The translations under genes were made by a program, and so were the position numbers. Shown piece after piece: positions 1 through 7,210 of a DNA stretch of 64,000 nt (positions are counted from its first letter, which is position 1; each line of letters opens with the position of its first letter). This stretch comes from Shimia_B sp038528385 (lineage in GTDB: Bacteria; Pseudomonadota; Alphaproteobacteria; Rhodobacterales; Rhodobacteraceae), in NCBI GenBank assembly GCA_038528385.1, contig JBCBET010000002.1:1-64000 (forward strand), in the 5' to 3' direction. A model generated the notes under the pieces. That model was given only the letters and a program-made list of their open reading frames with translations. It was not told where the DNA came from and did not search any database.

Positions 1-74
1 CTGGTAGCTCAGTTGGATAGAGTACTTGACTACGAATCAAGGGGTCGGGGGTTCGAATCCTCCCCAGTCCGCCA
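1..74 (+). tRNA. tRNA-Arg (anticodon ACG), 5' end cut by window edge
   Basis: The anticodon stem CTTGA/TCAAG (25-29 with 37-41) encloses loop CTACGAA, giving anticodon ACG at 32-34. The T-arm has loop TTCGAAT. The 3' acceptor strand CCAGTCC (64-70) is followed by discriminator G and an encoded CCA (72-74). The partner 5' strand should be GGACTGG, but the window opens at CTGG, so about three bases lie outside. ACG (inosine at the wobble position) reads the CGU/CGC/CGA arginine codons. Confidence 0.93.
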
Positions 75-273
75 AATCCATTTAAATCAATCGGGCACGT
101 TCACGCGGCGGAGTTGATTTATTTTTTCCCACTTTTCTCCCGTGGGTTGAGAAGACAGCCATAATTTGAGCACTTCTCCACGCGTTTGCGCGCGCCGATT
201 GACTTGCGTCCGGGCGAGGCGCACGCTTTCGGCGGATGGGTCGTGAGAAGCAATTGTAAGGGGCTCCCGCCAA

Positions 274-846
274 GTGGAACATACGGATGATCGCATCGTC
301 CGTGGCGTCGTAAAGTGGTTCGATCTTGCCAAGGGATTTGGTTTCGTAATTGCCGAGGGCGTTTCTCAGGACGTGCTTTTACACGTCAATGTCGTGCGAA
401 AGTCAGGGCGACCGTCAGTGGCGGCGGGAGATCACGTCACGCTCATGCTCGGGTCAAGCCCGAAGGGCTATCAGGCCCTCGAACTCGTCGACGTCAGTCC
501 GGTGGACGAAGGCGCCGTCGCCACAGGCGCGATCCATGTGGACCCGCAGGCGGAGCTTCTGCCCGCGCGCCTGAAATGGTTCGACAAGGCAAAGGGCTAC
601 GGATTTCTCAACGTCTTCGGCACGCAGGAGGATGTATTCGTCCATGTGGACGTACTGCGCGCGGCGGGACTTCTCGACGCGCAGGTGGGGGAGGCGATGT
701 GCGCCGTCCTGACCCACGGGGCCAAGGGCGCCGCAGCCCTGTCCGTGCATCCCTGGGACGCCGCCGAAAGCTGGAGCGCCACGAAGGCAAAGGCGGAAGA
801 CGCGCCGGAGGCGCGCCGCGTCGCGTCGGCGAGGGAGGGAGACTAG
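274..846 (+). CDS. Cold-shock protein with two CSD domains
   Basis: A 190-aa protein carrying two cold-shock (OB-fold) domains, at about residues 8-70 and 95-160. Each holds an RNP1-like KWFD.AKG(F/Y)GF motif, and RNP2-like DV(L/F)(L/V)HV follows in both. Single-domain Csp proteins are about 70 aa; this tandem form is typical of alphaproteobacteria. It is expected to bind single-stranded RNA or DNA as a chaperone. The start is GTG at 274, preceded by AAGGGG at 258-263. The stop codon lies in CTAG 843-846, shared with the opposing mipZ. The C-terminal 30 residues are low-complexity and charged. Confidence 0.9.
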   Translation: MEHTDDRIVRGVVKWFDLAKGFGFVIAEGVSQDVLLHVNVVRKSGRPSVAAGDHVTLMLGSSPKGYQALELVDVSPVDEGAVATGAIHVDPQAELLPARLKWFDKAKGYGFLNVFGTQEDVFVHVDVLRAAGLLDAQVGEAMCAVLTHGAKGAAALSVHPWDAAESWSATKAKAEDAPEARRVASAREGD

Positions 847-1652
847 AAGTCCACCGAAACCCCGGGTAGCGCGAGCGCCTTCACCAGCTCGCGCAGTTCC
901 TGGCGCGCGGCGACGTTGGAGATATTGAGCCGCGCCACGCCCACATCCTTGAGATCAAGCAGCGTGAGCCCCCGCGGAAAGAGCTCGCGAAAGATCACCC
1001 GCTCCGAAAATCCCGGGATGTGCCGGAATCCGATGCGCCGGGCGAGCTTGTCGAGGGCGGCGCCCATTTTTTCCTTGTTGAGCATCTGCTGCGCGCCGAG
1101 GCGGTTGCGCACGACGATCCAGTCGATCGGGTCGAGCCCGGCCTGCGCGCGCAATTGCCGGGCATGCCAGACCATCTCTGAATAGACCGAGGGGCCGAGG
1201 ATCTTTTGTCCGTCGCTGTCCACTTTCGCCAATAGGTCGAAATCGACAAAGCTGTCATTGAGCGGCGTGATGAGCGTGTCCGCCAGCGAATGCGCCACCT
1301 GGCTCAGCCTTGTGTGGGAGCCCGGACAATCAATGAGGATGAAGTCGCTGTCCTGCTCGAGGAGCGCCACCGCCGCCGACAGCCGGTGATCGAAGATGTT
1401 CTCCCCCTCCGCGAGGTCCTTTGGGTCGATTTCCGGCAGCGGCTCGTAGCGCGGAGAGGGCAACGTCAGCCCCTCCCGCTCGGCGTAGATGCGGCGGTTT
1501 TCGGTGTAGCGCCCCAGCGTCTTTTGCCGGAGATCGAGGTCGAGCACGCCCACCTTGTGACCCATCCGCGCGAGGGCGGTGGCCACATGCATGGAGGTCG
1601 TCGATTTCCCTGAGCCACCCTTTTCATTGCCGACAACGATGATGTGCGCCAC
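843..1652 (-). CDS. mipZ: Division-plane positioning ATPase MipZ (ParA/MinD superfamily)
   Basis: A 269-aa cytoplasmic P-loop ATPase. The deviant Walker A KGGSGKST is at residues 11-18 and Walker B-like FILIDCPG near residue 115. MipZ binds ParB at origin regions and inhibits FtsZ polymerisation, placing the division site at midcell in alphaproteobacteria that lack MinCD. The GTG start at 1652 was chosen because it gives the usual N-terminus just before the nucleotide-binding strand and has AGAGGG upstream; an in-frame extension to 1826 looks non-coding. It converges with the cold-shock gene and shares a 4-bp CTAG with it. Confidence 0.88.
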   Translation of the reverse strand: MAHIIVVGNEKGGSGKSTTSMHVATALARMGHKVGVLDLDLRQKTLGRYTENRRIYAEREGLTLPSPRYEPLPEIDPKDLAEGENIFDHRLSAAVALLEQDSDFILIDCPGSHTRLSQVAHSLADTLITPLNDSFVDFDLLAKVDSDGQKILGPSVYSEMVWHARQLRAQAGLDPIDWIVVRNRLGAQQMLNKEKMGAALDKLARRIGFRHIPGFSERVIFRELFPRGLTLLDLKDVGVARLNISNVAARQELRELVKALALPGVSVDF

Positions 1653-1825
1653 GGGCTGCGACCCTCTGCTTGCGGATTTAGAACACCATATGTTGTGGCT
1701 GATGCGGATGAAAGAGGCATAAGCGCCAAGCGGAGCCAGTGTTGCGCGTTTCCTGCGCGCGGCACGCGTCCGGCCCGTGACTTTTCGTGGGTCCGCGCCA
1801 TCCTCCTCGGGGTGGAGGGATGACA

Positions 1826-2509
1826 ATGGCTGAACACGCGCTGTCCGAACGGGCGTTCGAACTTCTCGAGGAGCTCGAGGCCAACAACGCCAAGGCGTGG
1901 TATGACGCCCACAAGGCCGATTTCGAGGCCACCGTGCGCGCGCCTTTCGCCGCGATCCTCGAGGCTGTGACCGCGCGGCTCGCCGGGTCCATCGCGCCGC
2001 TCATCGGATCGAATAAGACGATGTTCCGCCAAAACCGCGACGTACGCTTTTCCAAGGACAAGAGCCCTTACAAGACCAACGTGTCCGGGCTGCTGACGCC
2101 CACCGGCACCAAGTCCGAGATGGCGGGCATCCTCTACCTCCACCTCGACAAGACGGGCGGGTTCATGGCGACGGGCTTCTACCAGTTTCCCACGGCGAAG
2201 CTTGGCCTCATCCGCGACCGGATCGTGGGCAACCCGACGCGATTTCAGACCATGCTCGACAGTCTCGCGGAGCACGATCTGGCTCTGGACATGTCCTCCT
2301 CGCTCACGCGGATGCCCAAGGGCTATGCCGCGCACGAGGACCACCCCCACGCCGCTTATATCAAGTTGAAGAACTTCCTCGTCGTGGCGCCGTTGGCGCG
2401 CACGGCATGGACGCGAGGCACGGTGGAGGAGGACGCCACGCACATGGCTCTGGCCTCCGCGGATTTCCTCGGGTTTTGCGCCACGGCCCTTCTCAAGGAC
2501 GAGGCCTGA
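1826..2509 (+). CDS. DUF2461 family protein
   Basis: A 227-aa protein with the DUF2461/TIGR02453 pattern: an N-terminal 'LxELxANNxKxWYDAHK' stretch, a central RxxRDVRFSKDKSPYKTN block, and a later 'GFYQFP' segment. The family is widespread and has no established biochemical role. The start at 1826 is favoured because GGAGG at 1814-1818 is spaced 7 nt from it, while the earlier in-frame ATG at 1820 lies too close. It is divergent from mipZ, with about 170 bp between the two starts. Confidence 0.85.
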   Translation: MAEHALSERAFELLEELEANNAKAWYDAHKADFEATVRAPFAAILEAVTARLAGSIAPLIGSNKTMFRQNRDVRFSKDKSPYKTNVSGLLTPTGTKSEMAGILYLHLDKTGGFMATGFYQFPTAKLGLIRDRIVGNPTRFQTMLDSLAEHDLALDMSSSLTRMPKGYAAHEDHPHAAYIKLKNFLVVAPLARTAWTRGTVEEDATHMALASADFLGFCATALLKDEA

Positions 2510-2571
2510 CCGGTTATCGGGGAGCCGCCGCGCATGGCGCGACGGATGCTAGTCGTATGGCTATTGCGCAA

Positions 2572-2588
2572 CCCTTGCCGTGCAAGGG
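2572..2588. terminator. Short GC-rich stem-loop after the DUF2461 gene
   Basis: CCCTTGC (2572-2578) pairs perfectly with GCAAGGG (2582-2588) around a 3-nt loop, 63 bp past the stop codon at 2509. No T-tract follows on either strand, so intrinsic termination is only possible. It lies just outside the long inverted repeat. Confidence 0.3.
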
Positions 2589-2592
2589 CTGG

Positions 2593-2873
2593 GGCCGGAC
2601 CCACCTATCCCGGGCGGCTCTCAGCCTCCGTACGCCCCAGGCCTCGGGGCAACGCCCCTAGCGGAACGCGCCCATCATGTAGGTCGGGTTGATGCGCGGC
2701 TTCTTCTTCGGCTCGGGACGGTTCGCGGTCGTTGGTGCGGGTGTCAGACCCCGGGTGAAGAAGAAGCCGCGCATCAACCCGACCTACATGATGGGCGCGT
2801 TCCGCTAGGGGCGTTGCCCCGAGGCCTGGGGCGTACGGAGGCTGAGAGCCGCCCGGGATAGGTGGGTCCGGCC
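2593..2873. repeat. 117-bp perfect inverted repeat with 47-bp spacer
   Basis: Left arm 2593-2709 and right arm 2757-2873 are exact reverse complements over 117 bp (position x pairs with 5466-x); the first bases outside both ends mismatch. The spacer is 2710-2756. On the minus strand the spacer and left arm encode the end of a small protein (ending PTYMMGAFR and a stop). The right arm is therefore an inverted copy of that gene's 3' end plus about 65 bp downstream. This may be a real recent inverted duplication or a fold-back artefact of sequencing or assembly. Nothing else is seen in 2510-3060 apart from the broken gene and its upstream region. Confidence 0.97.
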
Positions 2874-2935
2874 ACCGAGGCCGTCGAGATCGCCGCCGTG
2901 GCGACGATCGCGAATTTGATTTTCAGAATGCCCAT
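2658..2935 (-). pseudogene. Small secreted/membrane protein gene interrupted by the inverted repeat
   Basis: From an ATG at 2935, preceded by GGAGAG, the minus strand reads a hydrophobic signal-like N-terminus MGILKIKFAIVATAAISTAS followed by VA. It then enters the right repeat arm and stops at 2774 after 53 codons. In another frame, the spacer and left arm encode TRGLTPAPTTANRPE followed by PKKKPRINPTYMMGAFR and a stop at 2658-2660. The two pieces look like the N- and C-terminal halves of one small Ser/Pro/Lys-rich exported protein of about 55-60 aa. Simply removing the right arm does not restore the frame. The function is unknown. Confidence 0.6.
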
Positions 2936-3062
2936 GTCTGCTCTCCGTTATTGACTGCATTAGGGCGCATGTCTCCGATGCGCTAACGCCGTTATTGTTT
3001 GTAAATGCGACGCAATGAGGGCGTGGGCGCGACCTTTCATTGCGGTAAGTCGAGGCGGTTGA

Positions 3063-3092
3063 ATAAAAAAGGCGGCTTCGAAAAGCCGCCCT
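3063..3092 (-). terminator. Rho-independent terminator of the ffh-rpmE operon
   Basis: On the minus strand GGCGGCT pairs with AGCCGCC (3071-3090 overall) around a 6-nt loop and is followed by TTTTTTATT. It sits 25 bp after the rpmE stop codon and closes the long minus-strand operon. Confidence 0.9.
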
Positions 3093-3114
3093 TTCCCATC
3101 GATTGCAGGGTCGT

Positions 3115-3336
3115 TTAGAAACCCAGGCCCTCGTATTTCTTCTTGAATTTCGACACGCGCCCGCCGGTATCCATGAGCTTTGCGTTGCCGCCGGTCCAGG
3201 CCGGGTGCACCGAGGGATCGATGTCGAGCGAGATCTGGTCGCCCTCCTTGCCGTAGGTGGAGCGCATCTTCACGACATCGCCGTTCGTCATCTTGACGTC
3301 GATGAAGTGATAGTCGGGATGGGTCTCTTTTTTCAT
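3115..3336 (-). CDS. rpmE: 50S ribosomal protein bL31
   Basis: A 73-aa protein beginning MKKETHPDYHFIDVKMTNGD and containing HPAWTGG, diagnostic of bL31. The zinc-ribbon cysteines found in many L31 proteins are absent, so this is the C-minus form. It sits 5 bp after rplS and is the last gene before the operon terminator, so it is probably co-transcribed with trmD/rplS. Confidence 0.95.
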   Translation of the reverse strand: MKKETHPDYHFIDVKMTNGDVVKMRSTYGKEGDQISLDIDPSVHPAWTGGNAKLMDTGGRVSKFKKKYEGLGF

Positions 3337-3341
3337 CTGAC

Positions 3342-3716
3342 TTACGCTTTCTTCGGCTTGTAGGTGGTGTCTTCCGCGATCCGCGCGGATTTCCCGCGGC
3401 GCGAGCGCAGATAGTAGAGCTTGGCGCGGCGCACGCGGCCCCGGCGGACCACAGTGATAGAGTCGATGTTGGTGGAGTGCAGCGGGAAGACGCGCTCCAC
3501 CCCTTCGCCGAAGGAGATCTTGCGCACGGTGAACGAGCCGGCGATGCCCTCGCCGTTCTTGCGCGCGATGCAGACGCCTTCGTAATTCTGAACGCGGGTG
3601 CGGGTGCCCTCGGTCACCTTGTAACCAACGCGCACCGTGTCGCCCGCCTTGAAATCCGGTATGTCTTTTCCCAGCTCGGCGACCTGTTCGGCTTCGAGCG
3701 TTGCGATGAGGTCCAT
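3342..3716 (-). CDS. rplS: 50S ribosomal protein bL19
   Basis: A 124-aa protein with the L19 hallmarks GDTVRVGYKVTEG.RTRVQ.YEG, FPLHSTNIDSI and RRAKLYYLR. It sits at the 30S-50S interface near bridge B6/B8. The ATG at 3716 has GAGAGG-like Shine-Dalgarno bases upstream and gives a family-length protein; longer in-frame extensions run into the repeat-bearing gap and are not credible. A 242-bp gap with a palindromic repeat separates it from trmD, so it may also have its own promoter. Confidence 0.96.
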   Translation of the reverse strand: MDLIATLEAEQVAELGKDIPDFKAGDTVRVGYKVTEGTRTRVQNYEGVCIARKNGEGIAGSFTVRKISFGEGVERVFPLHSTNIDSITVVRRGRVRRAKLYYLRSRRGKSARIAEDTTYKPKKA

Positions 3717-3872
3717 CGGGCCTCTCCTTTCCAGTGACGACGCGGTTTGCCCGCGGGTGAGTTTGTTCTTTGCTGCGTGGCACGTCCCCGCAAACGACCG
3801 AAGCGCCGAGTCACCCCGGCGCCGCGGTAGCGCTGCTATACGGAGCGAGGCCACGTGTGGCAAGGGCGGTAC

Positions 3873-3940
3873 GCCTCCGGCGGAAGTACGGGGCACAAAG
3901 AAGACGGGCCTGTTTTCTTTGTGCCGATGTACTTCGGGGA
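3873..3940 (+). repeat. Palindromic intergenic repeat A, copy 1
   Basis: Arm GAAGTACGGGGCACAAAGAA (3883-3902) is the near reverse complement of 3915-3935, so the element can fold into a long hairpin. It is preceded by GCCTCCGGCG and followed by TTCGGGG. Related copies lie at 10277-10370 and, inverted and partial, at 34872-34915. This copy occupies the trmD-rplS gap (3717-3958), which holds no gene. Confidence 0.85.
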
Positions 3941-3958
3941 GTTTGAGGGGCTGGCCCC

Positions 3959-4726
3959 TCAATCCCTGCGGTTGAGCCTGGTCCAAAGGTCGGGGCGACG
4001 CGCTTTGGTCAGGGCCTCGCTCTGCTCCCGGCGCCAGGCCGCGACCTTGCCGTGATCGCCCGACGTCAGCACCTCGGGGATCCTGCGGCCCTGCCATTCG
4101 GCGGGACGGGTGTAGTGCGGATGCTCGAGGAGGCCCGCGCTGTGGCTTTCCTCCTCCGTAGAGGCCTCGTTGCCGAGGACGCCGGGCAGGAGGCGCACGG
4201 TGGCGTCGAGCAGCACCTGCGCGGCGAGCTCCCCGCCGGTGAGGACGAAGTCGCCGATCGACACCTCTTCCATGCCGTAATGCGCGATGGCGCGCTCATC
4301 GACGCCCTCGAAGCGGCCACAGAGGAGGGTGCAGCCGGGCCCGGCGGCGAGGTCCCGCGCCCTTTCCTGCGTAAACGGCACCCCGCGCGGCGACAGGTAA
4401 AGGAGCGGGCCGGGTCCCTGCGCCGCCTCCACCGCGCGGCCGACGACATCGGCGCGGAGCACCATTCCCGGCCCCCCGCCCGCGGGCGTGTCGTCCACAT
4501 TGCGGTGCCTACCCTCGCCGAAGAGGCGCAGGTCGGTCGTTTGGAGTTGCCAGCGCCCGTCCCTCAGCGCCTTGCCCGTGAGCGAGGTGCCCAGAATGCC
4601 GGGGAAGGCGTCCGGTAGCAGCGTGATGACACGCGCGGTCCAGGCGCCCGCGATCTCTTCGCGCTCCATGAGCGCGCGAGGCTCTGCAGTGGCGCGGATG
4701 GATTTGCGCCCGTGGGAGAGCGCCAT
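3959..4726 (-). CDS. trmD: tRNA (guanine-37-N1)-methyltransferase
   Basis: A 255-aa SPOUT-fold enzyme that methylates G37 of tRNAs with SAM and so prevents +1 frameshifting. It shows the family blocks ITLLPDAFPG, GGGPGMVLR, GRFEGVDERAI, SIGDFVLTGGE and RLLPGVLGNEAS; the GRFEGVDER and deep-knot regions bind SAM. The start ATG at 4726 overlaps the rimM stop by one base (TGATG), which implies translational coupling. A start at MEREEIAG, about 20 codons later, is possible. Confidence 0.96.
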   Translation of the reverse strand: MALSHGRKSIRATAEPRALMEREEIAGAWTARVITLLPDAFPGILGTSLTGKALRDGRWQLQTTDLRLFGEGRHRNVDDTPAGGGPGMVLRADVVGRAVEAAQGPGPLLYLSPRGVPFTQERARDLAAGPGCTLLCGRFEGVDERAIAHYGMEEVSIGDFVLTGGELAAQVLLDATVRLLPGVLGNEASTEEESHSAGLLEHPHYTRPAEWQGRRIPEVLTSGDHGKVAAWRREQSEALTKARRPDLWTRLNRRD

Positions 4727-5232
4727 CAGAAGACGCCCTCGGGCGGGTCCGCCACGATCCGCTGTGCCCCGAGATCCACCGTGGGCACGGCCTCCTGCGT
4801 GAAGGGCAGAAGCACCGTCTCCGAGGAGCCGGGCAGCTTCACCTCGAGGATGTCCGTGGCCCCGTGGTTGAGCACGGCCTTCACGGTGCCGAGCGTGCCG
4901 CCGCCGGGATCGACGACGGCAAGCCCGATGAGGTCGGAGTAGTAGTACTCGTCATCCGGCAGCTGGGGCAGGGCGGCGCGCTCCGCATAGAGCCGCGTGC
5001 CCTTCAGGGCATCGGCGTCCTCCTTGGAGCGGACCCCGGAGAGGCGACCGATGAGGCCCTTGTCGACCGCACGGTCGATCTGGACGGTGAAGCGCCGCGC
5101 CCCCGTCTCATCGCTCAACGCGCCGTAATCGGCCAGCGCCAGCGGGTCCGCGCAGAAGCTTTTGAGCCGTACTTCGCCGCTCACGCCGAAGGCGCCGGCG
5201 ATCGCGCCCACGCAGACCCGGTCCTCGGTCAT
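4726..5232 (-). CDS. rimM: 16S rRNA processing/maturation factor RimM
   Basis: A 168-aa protein with an N-terminal RimM domain (VCVGAIAGAFGVSGEVRLKSF) and a C-terminal PRC-barrel (YYSDLIGLAVVD..GGTLGTV, LPFTQEAVPTVDL). It assists 30S head assembly through uS19. The start at 5232 has GAGGTG upstream and overlaps the stop of the small upstream gene by 4 bp (ATGA). Confidence 0.95.
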   Translation of the reverse strand: MTEDRVCVGAIAGAFGVSGEVRLKSFCADPLALADYGALSDETGARRFTVQIDRAVDKGLIGRLSGVRSKEDADALKGTRLYAERAALPQLPDDEYYYSDLIGLAVVDPGGGTLGTVKAVLNHGATDILEVKLPGSSETVLLPFTQEAVPTVDLGAQRIVADPPEGVF

Positions 5233-5390
5233 GGGATCACCTCTTCGAGCATCTCCCGCGCGGCGCAGGTGAGCCAGGGCCCCCAATCGGCTTCTACGGC
5301 ACAGGTCTGGCGGGCCTCGGCGCGCTCGTAGGTGAGCCCCGCGCCGAAGGCCACGCTGACCAGTATCGCCGACCGGATGAGCCGCACCAT
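5229..5390 (-). CDS. 53-aa secreted small protein between rpsP and rimM
   Basis: The minus strand encodes MVRLIRSAILVSVAFGAGLT, then a short polar part with two cysteines (C30 and C42) in QTCAVEA and LTCAAREMLEEVIP. The N-terminus looks like a signal peptide or signal anchor, so the Cys-bearing tail would face the periplasm. It lies 7 bp after rpsP, and its TGA overlaps the rimM start by 4 bp, which supports real, coupled translation despite its size. No function is recognised. Confidence 0.72.
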   Translation of the reverse strand: MVRLIRSAILVSVAFGAGLTYERAEARQTCAVEADWGPWLTCAAREMLEEVIP

Positions 5391-5397
5391 GGGGTGC

Positions 5398-5802
5398 TTA
5401 CTCCTCTGCCGTTGCTTCTGCGGCCGGTGCCTCCTCAGCCGGTGCTGCGGCTGCTTCTGCGGCTGCCGCGGCCTTGGCGGCCTTCTCCTCGGCGCGCTCC
5501 TGGGCCTTCTTGCCGGGCTTGGCCTTCTGCGGATTGTTGCGCTCCGTCTTGTCGCGGGCGCCGGCGGCCTCGAGCATGCGGGCGATCCGGTCGGTGGGCT
5601 GGGCGCCCTTGCCGAGCCAGTATTCCACGCGCTCCATGTCCATCTTCACGCGGTCCTCGCTGTCCTTCGGGAGGAGCGGATTGTAGGTGCCGAGCTTTTC
5701 GATGAAGCGGCCGTCGCGGGGCATGCGGCTGTCGGCGGCGACGATGCGGTAGAACGGGCGCTTCTTAGTGCCGCCGCGGGCGAGACGAATTTTCATGGCC
5801 AT
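5398..5802 (-). CDS. rpsP: 30S ribosomal protein bS16
   Basis: A 134-aa protein whose first 80 residues are canonical bS16 (KIRLARGGTKKRPFYRIV, DGRFIEKLGTYNPL, EYWLGKGAQPTDRI). The tail from about residue 85 is a Lys/Ala/Glu-rich extension common in alphaproteobacterial S16. Either MAMK (5802) or MK (5796) can initiate; the first is taken because AAGGA lies upstream at usual distance. Confidence 0.96.
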   Translation of the reverse strand: MAMKIRLARGGTKKRPFYRIVAADSRMPRDGRFIEKLGTYNPLLPKDSEDRVKMDMERVEYWLGKGAQPTDRIARMLEAAGARDKTERNNPQKAKPGKKAQERAEEKAAKAAAAAEAAAAPAEEAPAAEATAEE

Positions 5803-5824
5803 GGTGTGTTTTCCTTTTTGGGAT

Positions 5825-5849
5825 GGTGCGCAGTACGCACCCTACGATT
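5825..5849 (+). repeat. 25-bp palindromic repeat B, copy 1
   Basis: GGTGCGCAGTACGCACC is a near-perfect palindrome followed by CTACGATT. A sister copy with three changes is at 15128-15152. This copy overlaps the last codons and stop of the chorismate mutase gene (stop at 5842-5844), so the element has contributed the gene's end. Confidence 0.75.
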
Positions 5850-6135
5850 GGTGTTTGCGATGGTGCTGAATGACTTCAGCGATGATGAAGTTCAGGAACT
5901 TCTTGGCGAATTCGGGATCGAGATCCGCGCGTTTCGCCAAATCTTCGAGCCGTGCGATCTGCGCGTCTTCGCGCGCGGGATCGGACGGGGGAAGGTCGTG
6001 CCGGGCCTTGAGCACGCCCACGGCTTGGGTGTGCTTGAACCGCTCGCCCAGTGTGTAGACGAGGATCGCGTCGAGGCGGTCGATCGACTCGCGGTGGCCC
6101 TTGAGGATCTGGGCTGCTTTCTCGGCATCGCTCAT
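5842..6135 (-). CDS. Chorismate mutase, AroQ class
   Basis: A 97-aa all-helical AroQ-type enzyme (chorismate to prephenate; Phe/Tyr synthesis). It contains ESIDRLDAILVYTLGERF and KHTQAVGVLKARHDLPP..DPAREDAQIARL, matching the conserved R, K and E positions of AroQ helices. pheA (41509-42354), the next enzyme towards phenylalanine, is in the same window but not linked. The start overlaps the upstream acetyltransferase stop by 4 bp. A 39-bp gap with repeat B separates it from rpsP. Confidence 0.9.
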   Translation of the reverse strand: MSDAEKAAQILKGHRESIDRLDAILVYTLGERFKHTQAVGVLKARHDLPPSDPAREDAQIARLEDLAKRADLDPEFAKKFLNFIIAEVIQHHRKHQS

Positions 6136-6701
6136 GACCGGGCCTCTTCCTTGATGTAGCGGTAGGTGACGGTGTCGTCGTGTTTCTCCGCGGCTCTGTC
6201 GCGGGTGCCGCCCAGTCGGGTGGCCAGCGCGATGGAGCGCGTGTTCTCGTGGTCGATATAGGAGACCAGCGTCCTGAGCCCGAGCGCGCCGAAGGCGTAG
6301 TCGCGGGCGGCCGTGGCGGCCTCGAAGGCGATGCTTTTGCCCTCGGCCTCCGGCAGGAACATGAAGCCGAGCTCCGGTTCGTCGTCGCCCGGCTCGAACC
6401 CGATCAGGACGAAGCCCTGGACGCAGCCTTCCGCTTCGACGGTCCAGATGCCGTGGCCGCGCAGGATCCATGTGGCGAGGAGCTGGCCGAAATCGACCCA
6501 GGCGTGGCCACGGCTTGGGACCTCGCCAAAGATGAAACGTGCGGAGGGCTGTTCGGCGATCCGCGCATAGGCCGCGAAATCTTCGATCCGGGGCGCGCGG
6601 AGCGTCAGGCGTTCCGTCGTCAGGACAGGCACAAGGGCCTGCATGGCCTGCGCCAGCACCACGGAAGGCCCGGTGGCCGGGATTTCGTGAGGTAATGTCA
6701 T
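6132..6701 (-). CDS. GNAT-family N-acetyltransferase (RimJ/RimL type) 3
   Basis: A 189-aa GNAT protein starting at ATG 6701 (MTLPHEIPATG). It contains TTERLTLRAPRIEDFAAYARI, ELGFMFLPEAEGKSIAFEAA (acetyl-CoA loop variant) and ALGLRTLVSYIDHENTRSIA, the RimJ/RimL (Acetyltransf_3) pattern. It has a 20-residue N-terminal extension compared with its two operon paralogues. Both ends overlap neighbours by 4 bp. The acceptor substrate cannot be told from sequence. Confidence 0.87.
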   Translation of the reverse strand: MTLPHEIPATGPSVVLAQAMQALVPVLTTERLTLRAPRIEDFAAYARIAEQPSARFIFGEVPSRGHAWVDFGQLLATWILRGHGIWTVEAEGCVQGFVLIGFEPGDDEPELGFMFLPEAEGKSIAFEAATAARDYAFGALGLRTLVSYIDHENTRSIALATRLGGTRDRAAEKHDDTVTYRYIKEEARS

Positions 6702-7210
6702 GCCAGCGCCTCGGGCCCCGGGTGGCGCCAGATGTTCATGGTGCCGTAGATCTCGTGGGTGAACGGCCCCTCCTGCGTGCATCCCATCCGTCGCGCCAGC
6801 GCTGCGGACGGGCCATTGCCCTCGGCCACGAGGCTGATGACGGTGCTCCAGCCCAACGTGCCGTAGGCCCAGCTGCGCGCGGCCAGGGCCGCCTCGGTGG
6901 CATAGCCCTTGCCCTCATGGCCGTTCATCAGGTCCCAGCCGAGCTCGGGCTCGGGCCAGCCATGGGGGTTCCACGGGCCAATGAGCCCCACCATCTCGCC
7001 TGTATCGGTCAGTTCCACCGCGAAGCGACCGTAGCCGCGCAGCGTCCAGTGGCCGATCTCGGCGGCCAGCACGCGCCAGCTCCGCTCCGCGGTGAGTGGC
7101 CCGCCCACGAAGGACGACCGACTATCCGCGTAAAAGTCGGCCAGCGGCGCGAAATGGCGCTCGCCAAGGGCGGTCAGCGTCAGCCGCTGGGTCTGGAGGG
7201 TCGGGATCAC
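6698..7210 (-). CDS. GNAT-family N-acetyltransferase (RimJ/RimL type) 2
   Basis: A 170-aa GNAT protein with a GTG start at 7210. It opens with LQTQRLTLTALGERHF, has the WTLRGYGRFAVE strand shared with the other two GNATs here, and the acetyl-CoA signature ELGWDLMNGHEGKGYATEAA. It overlaps DUF6691 (upstream) and GNAT 3 (downstream) by 4 bp each, so it is probably translated by coupling. Confidence 0.88.
   Translation of the reverse strand: MIPTLQTQRLTLTALGERHFAPLADFYADSRSSFVGGPLTAERSWRVLAAEIGHWTLRGYGRFAVELTDTGEMVGLIGPWNPHGWPEPELGWDLMNGHEGKGYATEAALAARSWAYGTLGWSTVISLVAEGNGPSAALARRMGCTQEGPFTHEIYGTMNIWRHPGPEALA

Noticed and set aside
2580..2861. Plus-strand open frame running through the inverted repeat
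   Set aside because: It is a by-product of the palindrome: the minus-strand frames have the start, ribosome-binding site and protein-like ends.
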